Assembly (NCBI GenBank): GCA_036245525.1 | Contig: BTPG01000002.1 | Span: forward strand, 118,584,286 to 118,648,285 | Source: Semisulcospira habei | Taxonomy: Eukaryota; Mollusca; Gastropoda; Semisulcospiridae | Reading direction: 5' to 3' | DNA: 64,000 nt | Shown: positions 1 through 11,410 of the stretch, in pieces | Layout: every line of letters begins with the position of its first letter | Numbering within the stretch: position 1 is the first letter of the stretch | Program-made: the position numbers and the translations under genes | Notes under the pieces: generated by a model | The model's database searches: none | What the model was told of the DNA's origin: nothing | The model's input: only the letters and a program-made list of their open reading frames with translations

Positions 1-137
1 GGTGCGCTTTTCGATTCGGGTTCCTTTCTCTTCGGCACGGTTCAGACCGTTGTTTATCCGACGCATTTTGTGAATGAAATGATGCACGCTGGAAAAACCG
101 GAAGTTCGCTCTGCTCGTTCTCATTGGCCCCAACCGC

Positions 138-687
138 ATGCTCATACCAACTACAAACCGAAACAACACCAAAAACGTTTTTGGTATATTTTATTCTTCA
201 GCTGCTTGCTCACCTACTCTTTTCAACATATGCCTGGAAAGAATCATGACGGACGCTCTGATAGATCATGAAGGAACTGTCATTGGAGGCAGAACAATCG
301 AGAAATTGCGCTTCGCGGACAACATTGATGGACTTGCAGGAACAGAGGAGCAGCTAGCTCAGCTGGTGGTAAATCTGGTCAGTACAGCCATTGCGTTTGG
401 GATGGAAATCAGCGCAGAAGACCAAACTGATGACCAATAACGCCAATAGCATTGGCACCAAAATCATGGTTGGAGGTCGAGGCCAAAAACTGGTACAGTT
501 GAGAAATTCAAATACTTAGGAGCCTTTGTGACAGATGAAGGATCAAAACCAGAAATAATGTCCAGGATTGCGCAGACAACGACAGTGCTGACAAGACTGA
601 AGACCATAATTATGGAAGGACAGAAACATCACACTCTGCTCCAAGCTCAGACTGATGCGCTCCTTAGTCATCTCATTGTTCTTATAT
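138..687 (+). pseudogene. LINE C reverse transcriptase, palm and thumb fragment
   Basis: The reading includes the segment SPTLFNICLERIMTDAL, typical of non-LTR reverse transcriptases just before the catalytic box, then LRFADNIDGLAG and later KYLGAFVTDEGSKPEI. The catalytic box should read FADD; here it reads FADN, so one of the metal-binding aspartates is lost. A stop after about 100 codons and a frame change near 440-520 separate the two parts. The 5' sequence (1-137) has no clear coding match. The protein is dead; coding resumes at 3529 after the DNA transposon insertion. Confidence 0.75.
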
Positions 688-2203
688 GTGACCCTCTCTC
701 ACGAAATCAGTCTTAACTTGCATTTTGGGTGTTTTGAGATATATACATTTCTGAAATGTACAGAGTCTGCTGATTAATTTGATATATGAATGAATGCTGT
801 AGTGCAAACATTGTAGAAGTTATTAGGGTTTAAAGTTGTTAAATGCACCGGTGACCATTTTGAGAAAACAGCCTACAAAGTTTATGTGTGCATGTCTTGC
901 ACACCTACCTTAGCAACGGGGGTTCAAAGTCAACCAATCAACCTGATATTTTACATGGTGGTTCAGTAAGTCCATCACTATGTGTAAAACCTCACATTAA
1001 GTTGCTAGCTAGTCAGGATCTTGTGATAAATAGCCCCCAAAAGTGTCATACCTAATGTAAACATGACAGATTTGGGGGAAAAATGCATTTTCATATTTTG
1101 CTATCAAACTCAAAGCATAAATAATTTCAATTCTGTTTGAGCATAAAAGTATATTGCTATAATATATTTAGGCAAAACATGTATGAAAATGCTGTGTAGC
1201 ACTCTTATTTAGTGGGAAATGTTATCTAAAATTAGATTGCGGACGCGTTCAAGGAACGTGAAAACCACCATCACCAAGGCAAAATAAAAACCATCATTAC
1301 AAAGACTGAATACAATTTACATCCAATTTATGAAGTTGCCAATCACTTTATTTCATTGTTTGTCATTTAAACCCACTTATAATTGATTCAAACTGAAAAG
1401 GACACTAGACAGAAATTATCCTTAAAACATGCAAAACAGAAGTCACAGTCGGCTGCCTGTTGTCCCAGACTGAAATGAATACTATTTACTACCACTACCC
1501 TGCAAAATGAAGTCACAAAAGCTAAAAACAAATCTACAAACTGAGTATTAGTAGTTCCACATTCATATATAAATTTGTAAACATGCAACAACTTAAAAAA
1601 AACAAAACAACACAATATTTACTTACAGGTTGCAGAAGAAATGTAAAAAAAGGAAAGTCCTCACGTATTGCAGGCAGCATACCGCTTCACCAAACAATTC
1701 CCTTCAGTATACAATTATCCATTCAAGCACAGCAAACTACACCACACAAGCACAGTAACCACACAAGCACAGTAACCAGACAGTTGTCTTTGCACACTGG
1801 AAATCAGCTGTGAGGAGGAGGGCACACAATGTCACACTTGTCGTCTCGAGCGTAGTCCTGAATGTGTTGAAATAGGTACTGTTGTATGTCTCTGAAAAGT
1901 CCAGGAACTGGTATGATGGCTGCCAGTGCCATGATGATGGTGGGGGGGGGGGGGGGGAAGTGAGCAACATGGCCAGGAACAGCCAGCACCTTGTCCTCTT
2001 CAGCGTCGGTGATGTGGGTCGTCTTGTAAAACTTAAAACACCTTTCCATGGCGACTGAACCTGAAGCGTCCAACAGTCTTGATCCCATTCAAGCTACTCG
2101 TTGTCCTCCTATGCACAGTTTTTTTTAAAAATAAAGCGCACCACGCGGTCTGTGTCGTGGAGCGTCAAGCTGAGGGTGTTGTTCTTTTGCCCCCAGCTTT
2201 TTG

Positions 2204-2675
2204 TCATGTTGGCATCAGTCCCTGTGTCTGGTTGTACTTTGAAAGGCGTGTCAGGATTCTTGGCTGATACTGAAAACAGAAACAAAAAGAGTAATGAAGT
2301 CAGAAAACAGCAACAAAAACAATAATGAAGTCAGAAAACTGAAAGAAAAACAATAATGAAGTCGATGAAAATAAACTGTCATTGCTCACTAGACACAACA
2401 AATGAATTTGCATGATTCTGTTTAGTGCTTAAAATAATGTATTATACATACCCAGCGTTCATGCTGCACTGTCTTTAGTCCGTTCCGCATGCACTCACTC
2501 AGAATGCTGGGGATCATCCACTCCTTTGAATCTGAACAAAATAGTACAAAATCATTTTAAACTGTCTTTTTATGTGAGCCATTTCTGTATTGACATTAGT
2601 AGTACAATTAGCCTATTCATCTTCTGTTGAGAGTTGGTCACACACACACACACACACTCCACACACAAACACACA

Positions 2676-2728
<53 letters not shown>

Positions 2729-2941
2729 TGATCATACATCTGCATTCAGAAATGATGCACATACCTCGATCCATGTGTTGAATTGAGAGTTGAAGACTGT
2801 GTGATGCTTCTTCGCTTGTTTCTCGATCGGCCGGTTCAAACTCAAAATCGTTGTATGAGAAGCTATCGTCGTGATGAGAATCGGCAACGAAATAGTTTGT
2901 GATCAGGTCGCTCAATTCTTTCTGATCTGCAGGCGTTTTTT
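2204..2941 (-). CDS. Putative spliced gene of unknown function inside T1
   Basis: Three minus-strand segments join with GT-AG signals and matching phase: about 2765-2941, 2452-2531 and 2204-2269, where a stop is reached. The product is acidic at its N-terminal end (contains ELSDLITNYFVADSHHDD) and continues EWMIPSILSECMRNGLKTV, then a short basic tail. No start codon is visible in the open frame upstream, so an exon may be missing. The family is not recognised. A further open frame at 1804-2088 (minus) could be a later exon. The splicing consensus and amino-acid composition suggest real coding, but this is inference. Confidence 0.35.
2640..2725. repeat. CA microsatellite in T1
   Basis: Nearly pure CA dinucleotides in three blocks, interrupted by TC and AA. 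The open frames read across it on both strands are artefacts of the repeat. Confidence 0.95.
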
Positions 2942-3873
2942 TGCCTGATTTACAATAGTCTAATCGAGTCTTGCTTTCATTTTCGCGTGTTGTAAACAGA
3001 CGAAAAGTGAACAGCGGAAAAGGATGCAGTTGTGTCCCTTAGTCTTGTCTCAGCCAATGAGAATTCGTGTAACTTCATCGTTACCATGCAGCTAAGAGTT
3101 CTACTCTCTGATTGGTCGGAAGCGAACATTTGTGTACGCCCTTTTTTCCTTATTTGGGAGGAACACATCCGTGTTATGTAGAACACGACCCAAGCCCGCG
3201 AAAGTGCGGACAAAGGCCTTTCCAACGGTATATAACTTGATGGGGTTCTGTAGGGGATGCAACGTGTTCTGTTATGTTAAAAATGGGTCATTTTGCACAA
3301 AACAAAAGAATAATTGGGGCCGAGCTCAGACTTTTAAAATCATTTTAACCTATTTAATGGCATTTTTCATGATAAAGATTTTAACCATACGATACTTTGG
3401 TGTATGTAGAATACATTTCTGCAAAAAAGTGAAAATGACCCAGATTGACCCCCACCACATATTACTGCGTGTAGCGCCGATCGGCTCGCTGCGAGTTAAG
3501 ACTGGTTTCGTGAGAGAGGGTCACATATGTCTGTGAGTCATGGACCCTCACAGCAGACCTCGAAAGGAGAATACAAGCCACTGAAATGAGATGTTTTCAA
3601 AGGCTGCTTGGCATTTCGTACAGAGATCATATCACAAACGAGGAAGTGGGAATTAATAGTTAGTTATTTGGGTTTAACGCCGAGCAGGCGACTAAGGCCA
3701 TCTCACGGCGGGATGGGTAAAAATCTGGTCAGCCAGACTAAAAGCAAGGTCTTAAGACAATATGTAAATAGAGATTAAAAATCTCAGGCTAAAATGTCGC
3801 ACATGTCTTGAAAATAAACGTCTACAGACTCTCAAAAAGGGCAAATAAAAAAATTCACATAGTCTATGAATGC

Positions 3874-4715
3874 TCAGATCTGGTTAAAAATATTGCATTC
3901 TCTAAAAAAATTGAAGATTTTGTCCGGGGGAACATCCCGGAACAAAACCTTCAAGGAGTCTGCTGTGAAGAATTTATATCTGGTGTCAATTAGGTCAGCA
4001 CAATACAGCAAAAAGTGTCGAACAGAAAACTGCTCATCACAGGCAAAACACCATGGACGCTCATCCTGTTTAAGTAAGTAAGAGTGCGTAACATACGTGT
4101 GCCCGATGTGGAGCCGAGCAAGGACAGTCTCCTCACGGCGGCTGCTGCAGCGGAAAGGTAGACTGTCAGACAACTTAGGAAGAGCTTCATGAAGCTTGTT
4201 CCCTTCCTCTTTGTCCCACTCGGACTGCCACTCGCGGGCTATGTACGCACTAATCACAGGTTTAAAATCACTATAGACAGTCTGTGTGTCAGGGACAGGG
4301 TCACTGCGGGCACTGTTGGCAGCAGAATCTGCGATTCTGTTGCCTTCGATGCCCACATGGCCTGGGACCCAAATAAAAATGATGTCATAATATTCCTTCA
4401 TCAAGTCTGCGTAGAGCTCTCTAATCTGCACCAGCAGTGGATGGTCTGTTCCCGCGCCCTGAAGGGCCTGCAGGGCAAAAGAGAGTCAGACAGAATCAGG
4501 GAAGTTCCTTTCCCGAGACCGATAGGCATGCTTGAGTGCCAGCAGAATTGCCTGCAGTTCTGCACTAAATACAGAGGAATGGTCAGGGAGACGGAGCTTA
4601 AATGGGCGTTTAGGATGGCGAGAGGACACTGCAGCCGCTGCCACCCTCCCATCCTCAGACTTGGACCCATCCGTATAAAGACGACAATAGCCAGGAAAAA
4701 TTTAAAGGAGTTCAT
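3874..4715 (-). pseudogene. LINE A1 RNase H domain and C-terminal zinc finger
   Basis: The open frame contains FIWVPGHVGIEGNRIADSAA, the hallmark C-terminal segment of retroelement RNase H (the GHxGxxGN..D motif), followed by a Cys/His finger (CFACDEQFSVRHFLLYC). RNase H at the C-terminal end of ORF2 is characteristic of the I group of LINEs. A frame change near 4400-4470 separates the N-terminal half of the domain from the motif above, and another break near 4700 separates it from the reverse transcriptase. Confidence 0.8.
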
Positions 4716-6952
4716 TGAGGCTCTGTTGGTATATGGCTGGTGGAGTACAATCCTTCTTGTGGGCGGTCAAGTCCAGCAAGATGTCAGGAACTGGTAGTAG
4801 CCAGGGTGGAGTGACGTGTTGCAGAGATTCCGAAACTTTGTCCAGGTCCACTCCGGCCGCCTGCAGATGAGGTCGGACACGGAAGGAAAGTGGACGGACA
4901 GCTCCCGGATGGGCATCGTAAATCTCTGCAAACGACGGGTTAAAAACACAATCATAGGCAGGATTGTCTGGATGGGCCTTCAGCTTCAGAACGTAGCTGA
5001 GCATGAGGCGGATGCGGCGGAGCCTGAGAGAAGGCTCCCCTGCCTCTGCATACAGACTAGGAATTGGAGATGTCCTGCAGGCTCCCAGACATATGCGCAG
5101 ACCTTGATGGTGAATTGTGTTCAGACGCTGTAGAACAAACTTGGAAGCCGAGCCATATACCACAGAGCCGTAATCCAGTTTGGACCGAACAAGGGCCCGG
5201 TACAGTCGAAGTAAGACAATGCGGTCTGCACCCCAGTCAGTACGACCAACGACACAAAGAATGTCGAGGGCCTTCCGACAAGAGGTTCTAAGGTAGTTAA
5301 CATGGTTGCAGAAGGTCAATCTTTTGTCAAAGACGACCCCCAAAAACTTTGCCTCTTCGGCCACCTTAATTGGCACTCCAGCAATGCTCAGGCTAGGTTC
5401 TGGAAAAAATTTCGTCTGGTTAGTAAAATGCACACAAACTGTCTTGGAGGGCGAGAACCTGAATCCATTGAGAGACACCCACCCCTGGATGCGATCAACG
5501 CACAGCTGCAAGCGCCTCTCAAGGGACGCAAGTCCTCGACCTCGTGCACACAAAGCAAAGTCGTCCACAAACAAAGAGCATTCAGAATCATCCTTGACGG
5601 CCTTTACAATGTTATTTATTTTAATGCTAAATAAAACAGGAGATAGAATACTGCCCTGCGGGACACCCATCTCCTGTTCAAAGGAGTCGGAGAGGGTGGA
5701 GCCCACACGGACATGGAACGACCTGTTGGACAAAAAATTGTGAATAAAAACGGGCAGATGCCCTTTAAAACCCATGTCCGACAAATCAGACATTATACCA
5801 TGCTTCCAGGTAGTGTCATATGCCCTTTCAAGATCAAAGAAAATTGCATAGACGTGCTGCTTGTTGACAAAAGCATCTCGGATAAAAGACTCAAAGTGAA
5901 CTAGATGGTCAGTTGTACTACGGAAGCGCCGGAAACCGCACTGGAGGTCTGTGATGAGACCCTGCGACTCAAGATGCCACACCAGTCGGGCGTTGACCAA
6001 GCGTTCCATAGTTTTACATAAACATGATGTCAAAGCTATTGGCTGGTAGTTGCCCGGGTCGGAAGGATCCTTACCCGGCTTGGGAATTGGCACAACTAAG
6101 CCTGGCGCCAAGGTGGCGGAAAAAAACCGGTTATCCAGATATGGTTAAAGGCCTTGAGAAGTACAAGGAGTGAATCCTCAGGCAGATGTGTTAGGAGCTG
6201 ATAGTGGATGGTATCTAATCCAGCAACAGAGTCAGTACATTTCTGCATGGCTTGCTACAATTCTGAAAACGTAAAAGGGGCATTATAGTCTTCCGAGTTA
6301 TCCGATATAAAATCACAAGTACAAGATTCTCGCTTCTCCTTCTCTCTCTGGAAGAAAGGTGAATAATGCTCTGTTGAAGAATTATGGGCAATGGTGGAGG
6401 CAAGCAAATTGGCCACAGCCTTTTTATCTGTGACCAAAATGGCACTATCTCTAAGATGGCCGACAAAAGCCGAGCCACCCCTGCCTCTAATTCTTCGAAC
6501 AGCCTTCCAGACTTTTTGGGATGGAGTCCTAGAAGATAAAAATGAGACGAAGCGTCTCCAGGAAGCACGGCGTTCGCGTTTTAAAATGTAACGGGCTTTC
6601 GCCCGCTATCTTTTCAATGTTAAAATATTTGCTTGTGACGGATTACGAAAACACGTCGCTGAGCAGATTTGCGCATTGTTTGGGCCTTGCGGCACTCTTC
6701 ATTGAACCATGGTACTCTCGGCTTCCGAGGGAGTGATGTGGAAGTCCTAGGGATGGTTTCACCTGCTACGTCCAACAAAATAGAAGTAAAACAAGAAACA
6801 GGTTCTTCAGCTGACATGACCACCTCTTCTGTAAGACGAGACTGAGCCAGTTAGCTTTCTTGAGATTCCAGCGCCCAACCGGCGAATCCTCCTGACAGCT
6901 GACCGATGACAGGACTACTGGGACGTGGTCAATACCACACAGGTCGTCGTGA
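4702..6952 (-). pseudogene. LINE A1 reverse transcriptase
   Basis: The main frame (6111-4702) is 469 codons and keeps the reverse-transcriptase blocks in order: PIPKPGKDPSDPGNYQPIALT, CGFRRFRSTTDHL, FFDLERAYDTTW, MGVPQGSILSPVLF, and the catalytic box FVDDFAL with both aspartates. The upstream linker (6952-6112) is broken by frameshifts. This enzyme type primes cDNA synthesis on nicked target DNA in the nucleus. LINE A2 has the same protein in a longer frame, so A1 can be read by comparison with it. Confidence 0.85.
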
Positions 6953-7293
6953 AAATTATTTTAGTGTAAAAGTGAGTTTATTGCAAAAATGTTCACATAC
7001 CTTGTGTTCAAGTACATTATTTCAATAGAAGGATCCAAAATCACTGCAGCATATATGCCTGTAAAATATACACACTTCTATTTTCTGCCTAATAAAAAAA
7101 GAATGAATGAAATCCATCAAGTGGTTTGAAAACTACACATTTTCTATTGACGCAAGGAATAAAATTGTCACGTTGCCAGCCATCTTGAAACCGGAAAATC
7201 ATCGTTGTCTTCTACATTATCGCCAAAAATTTGACGAACTAAATCACTCAACTCATCGTAAACTTGTACATCTCGAATCTCCACCAACTCTTC

Positions 7294-8724
7294 TTACTTA
7301 CTTACTTACGCCTGTCACCCCTACCCGGGTATAGGCCGTCGACGAGAGACCTCCAGCAACTCCTGTCCTGTGCTTCTCCTTCGATTCTACTCCAGGTGGT
7401 TCCCAGTCTCTTGATGTCTGCTTGGAGGTCTCGACACCAGGAGTTTCTCGGCCTACCTCTTTTCCTCTTTCCCTGGGGGTTCCATGACAATGCCTGCCTA
7501 GTGATACTGGAAGCTGGCTTTCTCAGACTGTGACCGATCCATCCCCATCTTCTTCGCCCAATTTCATTCTCTGCTGTTATCTGCTCTGTTCTCTCCCAGA
7601 GTCTGACGTTGCTGATCTTCTCTGGCCAGTGGATTTTCAAAATTCTTCTAAGGCAACTGTTCATGAAGGTCTGTACTCTGTTGACTGTGGTTTTTGTCAA
7701 TCTCCATGTCTCTGCTCCATATAGGAGAACTGCTTTTACATTGGAGTTGAAAATCCGGACTTTGGTGTGTTGTGACAGCTCTCTGGAACTCCACACTTTT
7801 TTCAACTGGAGAAAGGCTGCTCTGGCTTTACCGATTCGTGCTCTGACATCTGCATCAGTGCCGCCTTTTTTGTCTATGATGCTCCCGAGATAGGTGAAGG
7901 ACTCCACCTCCTCCAACGGGGTGCCAGCAAGCAAGACTGGTTCTTCTCTGGTTGCGTTCAGCCTCATTGTCTTTGTTTTCTGTTTGTGAATGGTGAGGCC
8001 CACTTGGGACGAGATGTCAGCAAGCCTCGTGGTCTTGTCCTGTATTTGTCGATGAGTGTGGGACAGTAATGCCAAGTCGTCTGCAAAATCGAGGTCGTCA
8101 AGCTGTGTCCACAGTGTCCACTGTATTCCACTTCGTCTGTGCTCTGTGGTCATCTTCATGACCCAGTCTATGGCCAGTAGGAAGAGGAACGGAGACAGCA
8201 GACACCCCTGCCTGACACCAGTTCTGACCTGGAGCTCTCTGGTGAACTGCCCTTCGTGGATCACGCGACATGTCATGCCATCATAGCTGCTCTTGATCAG
8301 GCGAACGAGCTTTGTGGGTACACCGTAGTGTCGTAGGAGTTTCCACAGAGTCTCTCGGTCCACGCTGTCAAATGCTTTCTCATAATCCACAAAGTTGACG
8401 TACAGCGGGGAGCTCCACTCCAGAGACTGTTCCATGATGATGCGGAGAGTGGCGATCTGGTCTGTACATGATCGGTTCTTCCTGAATCCTGCTTGCTGGT
8501 CTCTCAGGTGGGGGTCAACGGAGCTCTTCATTCTCTCTAGGATGATCCTGTTGAAGACCTTTCCTGGTACTGACAGCAAGGTGATTCCTCTGTAGTTGGA
8601 ACACTTGCTGAGGTCGCCTTTCTTGGGAAGCTTGATTAGGTACCCCTCCTTCCAGTCAGCTGGCATCACCTCCTCTTCCCAGATCTTTCCAAACAGTGGG
8701 TACAGCATCGCAACTGTTGTCTCT
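7294..8724 (-). mobile_element. LINE B1, 5'-truncated, with intact 468-codon RT frame
   Basis: Flanked by the 12-bp duplication CACCAACTCTTC (7282-7293, 8725-8736). The 3' end has a TAAG/TTAC repeat tail. The open frame 8708-7302 encodes the reverse transcriptase from KEGYLIKLPKKGDLSKCSNY through FVDYEKAFDSVDRETLW, VRQGCLLSPFLFLLAIDW and the catalytic FADDLALLS to the C-terminal [14 protein letters not shown] region. It lacks the endonuclease seen in B4. The lineage is the one often annotated as craniofacial-development-protein-2-like or jockey-like RT; the exact clade is not assigned. Confidence 0.9.
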
Positions 8725-9015
8725 CACCAACTCTTCATCTTCCCCTAATATGCTGTCAGGATCTAATTCAAAATCGCCGCTTGTATCGCTCACGTCCTCT
8801 CTCTCACCTGGCTCGGCCATCATGCTCGATGTATTCACTCTTAACACGCGGCGAAAATTAGCGTAAAAAAGGCTTACAACTTCCGGCAAATTCTCGGTCG
8901 GAACTGGGAAAAGTGCACATATTTCGATGACGTTTAGAGCACTAACCTGTGATGTCATGGGAAGTAGGGGTTTACGTGTACACAGAGGGACACAGTGGAA
9001 CCACCTAAACTACGC

Positions 9016-9115
9016 GTCGGCGAGTATACCGTCGGAAAGGGGGGCCTACGCGCGGCGGAGTATTCCGATGGAAATGGGTGTGTACGCACGCAGGCGTATA
9101 CCGATGGATATGGGT
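9016..9115. repeat. Degenerate ~36-bp tandem repeat
   Basis: About three imperfect units of the form GGCG(G)AGTATxCCGATGGAAAxGGG followed by a TACGCRC segment lie at the right end of the insertion in LINE A1. Units differ at several positions, so the array is old or fast-evolving. Confidence 0.6.
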
Positions 9116-9118
9116 TAA

Positions 9119-11410
9119 AGACACATAGGTTAAGTTGAGAAAAAACATCTTCTAACATCTGACCTCTGCCATCATAGTGGTCACTACCCCAAAGGTGAGC
9201 GTGAACGTTAAAATCCCCCATGAGAATAAAGGGAGGGAGGGGGCAGTTGATCTACTAAGTTAAAAATATAGCTACAGACCCGCAGTGATGGTGGCAGGTA
9301 AATACTGTATATGGTTATGGTCTTCTTTAAGGTAACTCGAGCTGCGACAGCCTGAAGACAGGTGTCGATGCTAACGGGGCTACATAAAATTTGGCTAATA
9401 ATGAGAAGAGCCGCTCCACCCGAGCGCCTCTCCGAATCACAGCCTTTATGTATAACATTAAAACCATTAAAGTAGGTACCGGCAGCCCTATTCATAGCAC
9501 ACGGTCATGCACCTGACTTTTGCCCTCCAACCTCTTTGCTTCAAACAGGTCTAGCTCTTTTAATTTAGGCTTCCATGCAATAAACTTAGTATGTATTTGC
9601 AGAAAACGTTGCGTTCTTTCGTTTGAGTCCAAGTGTGAGTGTGGATGTTGTACCGTTAGTGAAAAAAACAGTTGTTAAAAATGACCGTTTTCGTCGAAAT
9701 CGCACGGGTGGCTCGCTTCCCGAAACAAGCTCACTGCAGTCACGTCGTTTCAAATGCTCGCCGGACGTGTACTATAAATAGAACAACGCAATGGTATACG
9801 TCACTGGAAAGTACTCGTCGTGAGCTTTGCAATGGTGCCAAATATGAAAGACTTTTTTTTTAAATGACGACTTTTATTGCAATTTGTAACTTTTGAACTC
9901 AAAATTTGTCCTCTTGCCGAAATATTATGCATAGCTTGCATAGTATCATTCAAAAGTTCATTCATATTTCTTTTCTAAAATCTCGTTTCCGACGAGATTA
10001 CATGTATGGTACGCGTCCATTGGTTGAAATTCCGAGGTCACCCGTACTCAAATATGCCGAAATTGTGTACGAAAATGGCGACCGCCAGTGCACTGATAAT
10101 TTCGTCAAAAATCAGTGATGAACTAAATAAGTTCACATCATTATCAATGTAAATGTCTTCTAAATCCATTTTGATACAACGCCAATTTATTTTCATAAGT
10201 GTTATGAAGTTTGATTTTATGTAATCGCGTGCAATTTGATCGCTGTGCAAGCTGCTAAATGATGCTTCCTCAGCTGAGTAGGCGTCACGAGTGAACGCTG
10301 TTTGTACATTTTTTTCTGTTTGGTTTCCGACTGAATATTTATCGCTATTATGCTGAAACGTATTATTTGAGCATTTTAGTTTGCATTATTGTAGCTAAAA
10401 GTAAAAAGTAACCAGCCGATATTTGATTATTTTAAAATTAAAATTGGTCACTGGCGATCGGTTTTCAACTTCCGGTAAAGTTATGGTTCTGGGCTATGCG
10501 TCGGCTGCTACGCAAAGCAGAGGCGAGTGGTGAGCTACGGGCACATTTCTGAAGGATTAAAGCATTAAATACCATTTTTACTCGTGGTCCGGCAACTGTG
10601 ACTTAGTAAAAAATACGTAATGGCATTTGTTTTCAATTTCAGGGGATGAGTGTTTTCTGATCCTGTGCAGAATAGCACAAACGGGGAAACCTAACCTATC
10701 TGACAGTTAAGAAATGGCTTGGGGGGGGGGGGGGGGGGGGGGGTTAAAACTAAAACACTAAAAGCTGTCATATCAGCGTGTTGTAGGATGTCAAACGAAA
10801 GCATTTTGAAAGATATTAACAGAATACTTAAAAATGTTAAAATTGGACAAGAAATGTGAAAGTTGTGTTACTTTGAAATTATTCTTGTTTTTGCCGCAAG
10901 CCGATTTTAGCTGGAGAGGCATCTTCGGCTAACTGGCATTCAAAAACCACTATTACCATCACACCCAAAAAAATTGAGCTTACACTGACCAATACTTTAA
11001 ACAGAATCTCAGATTTTTAGCCAATTTAGAATAGATCTGAAGAAATTGTGGATTGTCAAAGTTTGCTTGCCGTGCAATTTCCCAAAAACAGCCTCAGACG
11101 TGACAATTTTTTGCAAAATTCTTTTCCTTATATCTCTGAAACTATTTGAGCTAGACACTTGCTGTTTTTTTGGTTGTTCTTATTTTTGCTTGAACTTTAA
11201 TAATACCTTCTTTTCTTGATATCATATTTGCAAGGGATTTGTGTATTTTAGGGGCTGCCTGTACCTAATTAAAGGACACAGGGTCAGAAGTCTTCAGGTA
11301 AGTCTCCTGAAGAGATATTACTGAGGGGTTATAGAACTTGACTAAAAGACGCAATTCGTCAAAGTTAGCTTGAAAACCATGACAATTCCACTGAAGCAAA
11401 GAGTCCATGA
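9119..11410 (-). pseudogene. LINE A1 endonuclease (APE type), split by a TIR element
   Basis: Coding runs 11410-11268, then 9472-9119 after excision of the TIR element. It contains LLQWNCHGFQANFDELRLL near the start, VISLQETYL and, later, GDFNVHAHLWGSDHYD. These match apurinic/apyrimidinic-type LINE endonucleases: the QWN, QET and GDFN boxes supply the metal and catalytic residues. Small frame breaks occur within 9119-9472. The GSDH at the end of the domain is lost with the 6953-9118 insertion, but it survives in LINE A2. Confidence 0.8.
9473..11267. mobile_element. TIR DNA element with 7-bp target duplication (T2)
   Basis: The ends read TAGGTACCGGCAGCCC and, inverted, TAGGTACAGGCAGCCCC (one internal mismatch). 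They are flanked by ATTAAAG (9466-9472, 11268-11274). LINE A2 has the undisrupted site (near 58340-58360), which confirms the insertion. The interior has a 22-bp G run (10722-10743) and no recognised coding. A 7-bp duplication suggests a P-like superfamily, but this is not certain. A matching end (TAGGTACCGGCAG) occurs at 61891. Confidence 0.75.

Larger units (their letters stand above)
688..3524. mobile_element. TIR DNA transposon T1 (2.84 kb, superfamily unknown)
   Basis: Near-perfect 30-bp terminal inverted repeats begin GTGACCCTCTCTCACG at 688 and end with the complement at 3524 (one mismatch). They are flanked by a 4-bp duplication ATAT (684-687 and 3525-3528). Removing the element restores the LINE C coding sequence across the site. 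The interior holds a putative spliced minus-strand gene, a CA microsatellite and AT-rich stretches, with no recognisable DDE transposase. A 4-bp duplication fits Chapaev- or Sola-like elements, but the terminal bases do not identify a family. Confidence 0.8.
6953..9118 (-). mobile_element. Insertion in LINE A1: relic of an unknown transposon gene (hosts LINE B1)
   Basis: LINE A1 matches LINE A2 up to 6952 and resumes near 9119, with about 115 bp of A1 lost. The insert has a minus-strand reading (8845-8737, continuing 7293-7190 after removal of B1) that starts MMAEPGEREDVSDTSGDFEL and continues through an acidic region to ELSDLVRQIFGDN. This resembles the acidic N-terminal leader of domesticated or piggyBac-type transposase genes, but no catalytic domain remains. 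The ends have no clear inverted repeats. The identity is unknown. Confidence 0.45.

Noticed and set aside
2590..2915. Open frames with runs of His-Thr or Cys-Val
   Set aside because: They are translations of the CA microsatellite; only the part beyond 2765 on the minus strand looks coding.
2204..2941. Further exons of the CHD gene
   Set aside because: They lie inside a TIR transposon with a clean target duplication and do not match the SANT/BRK regions expected downstream.
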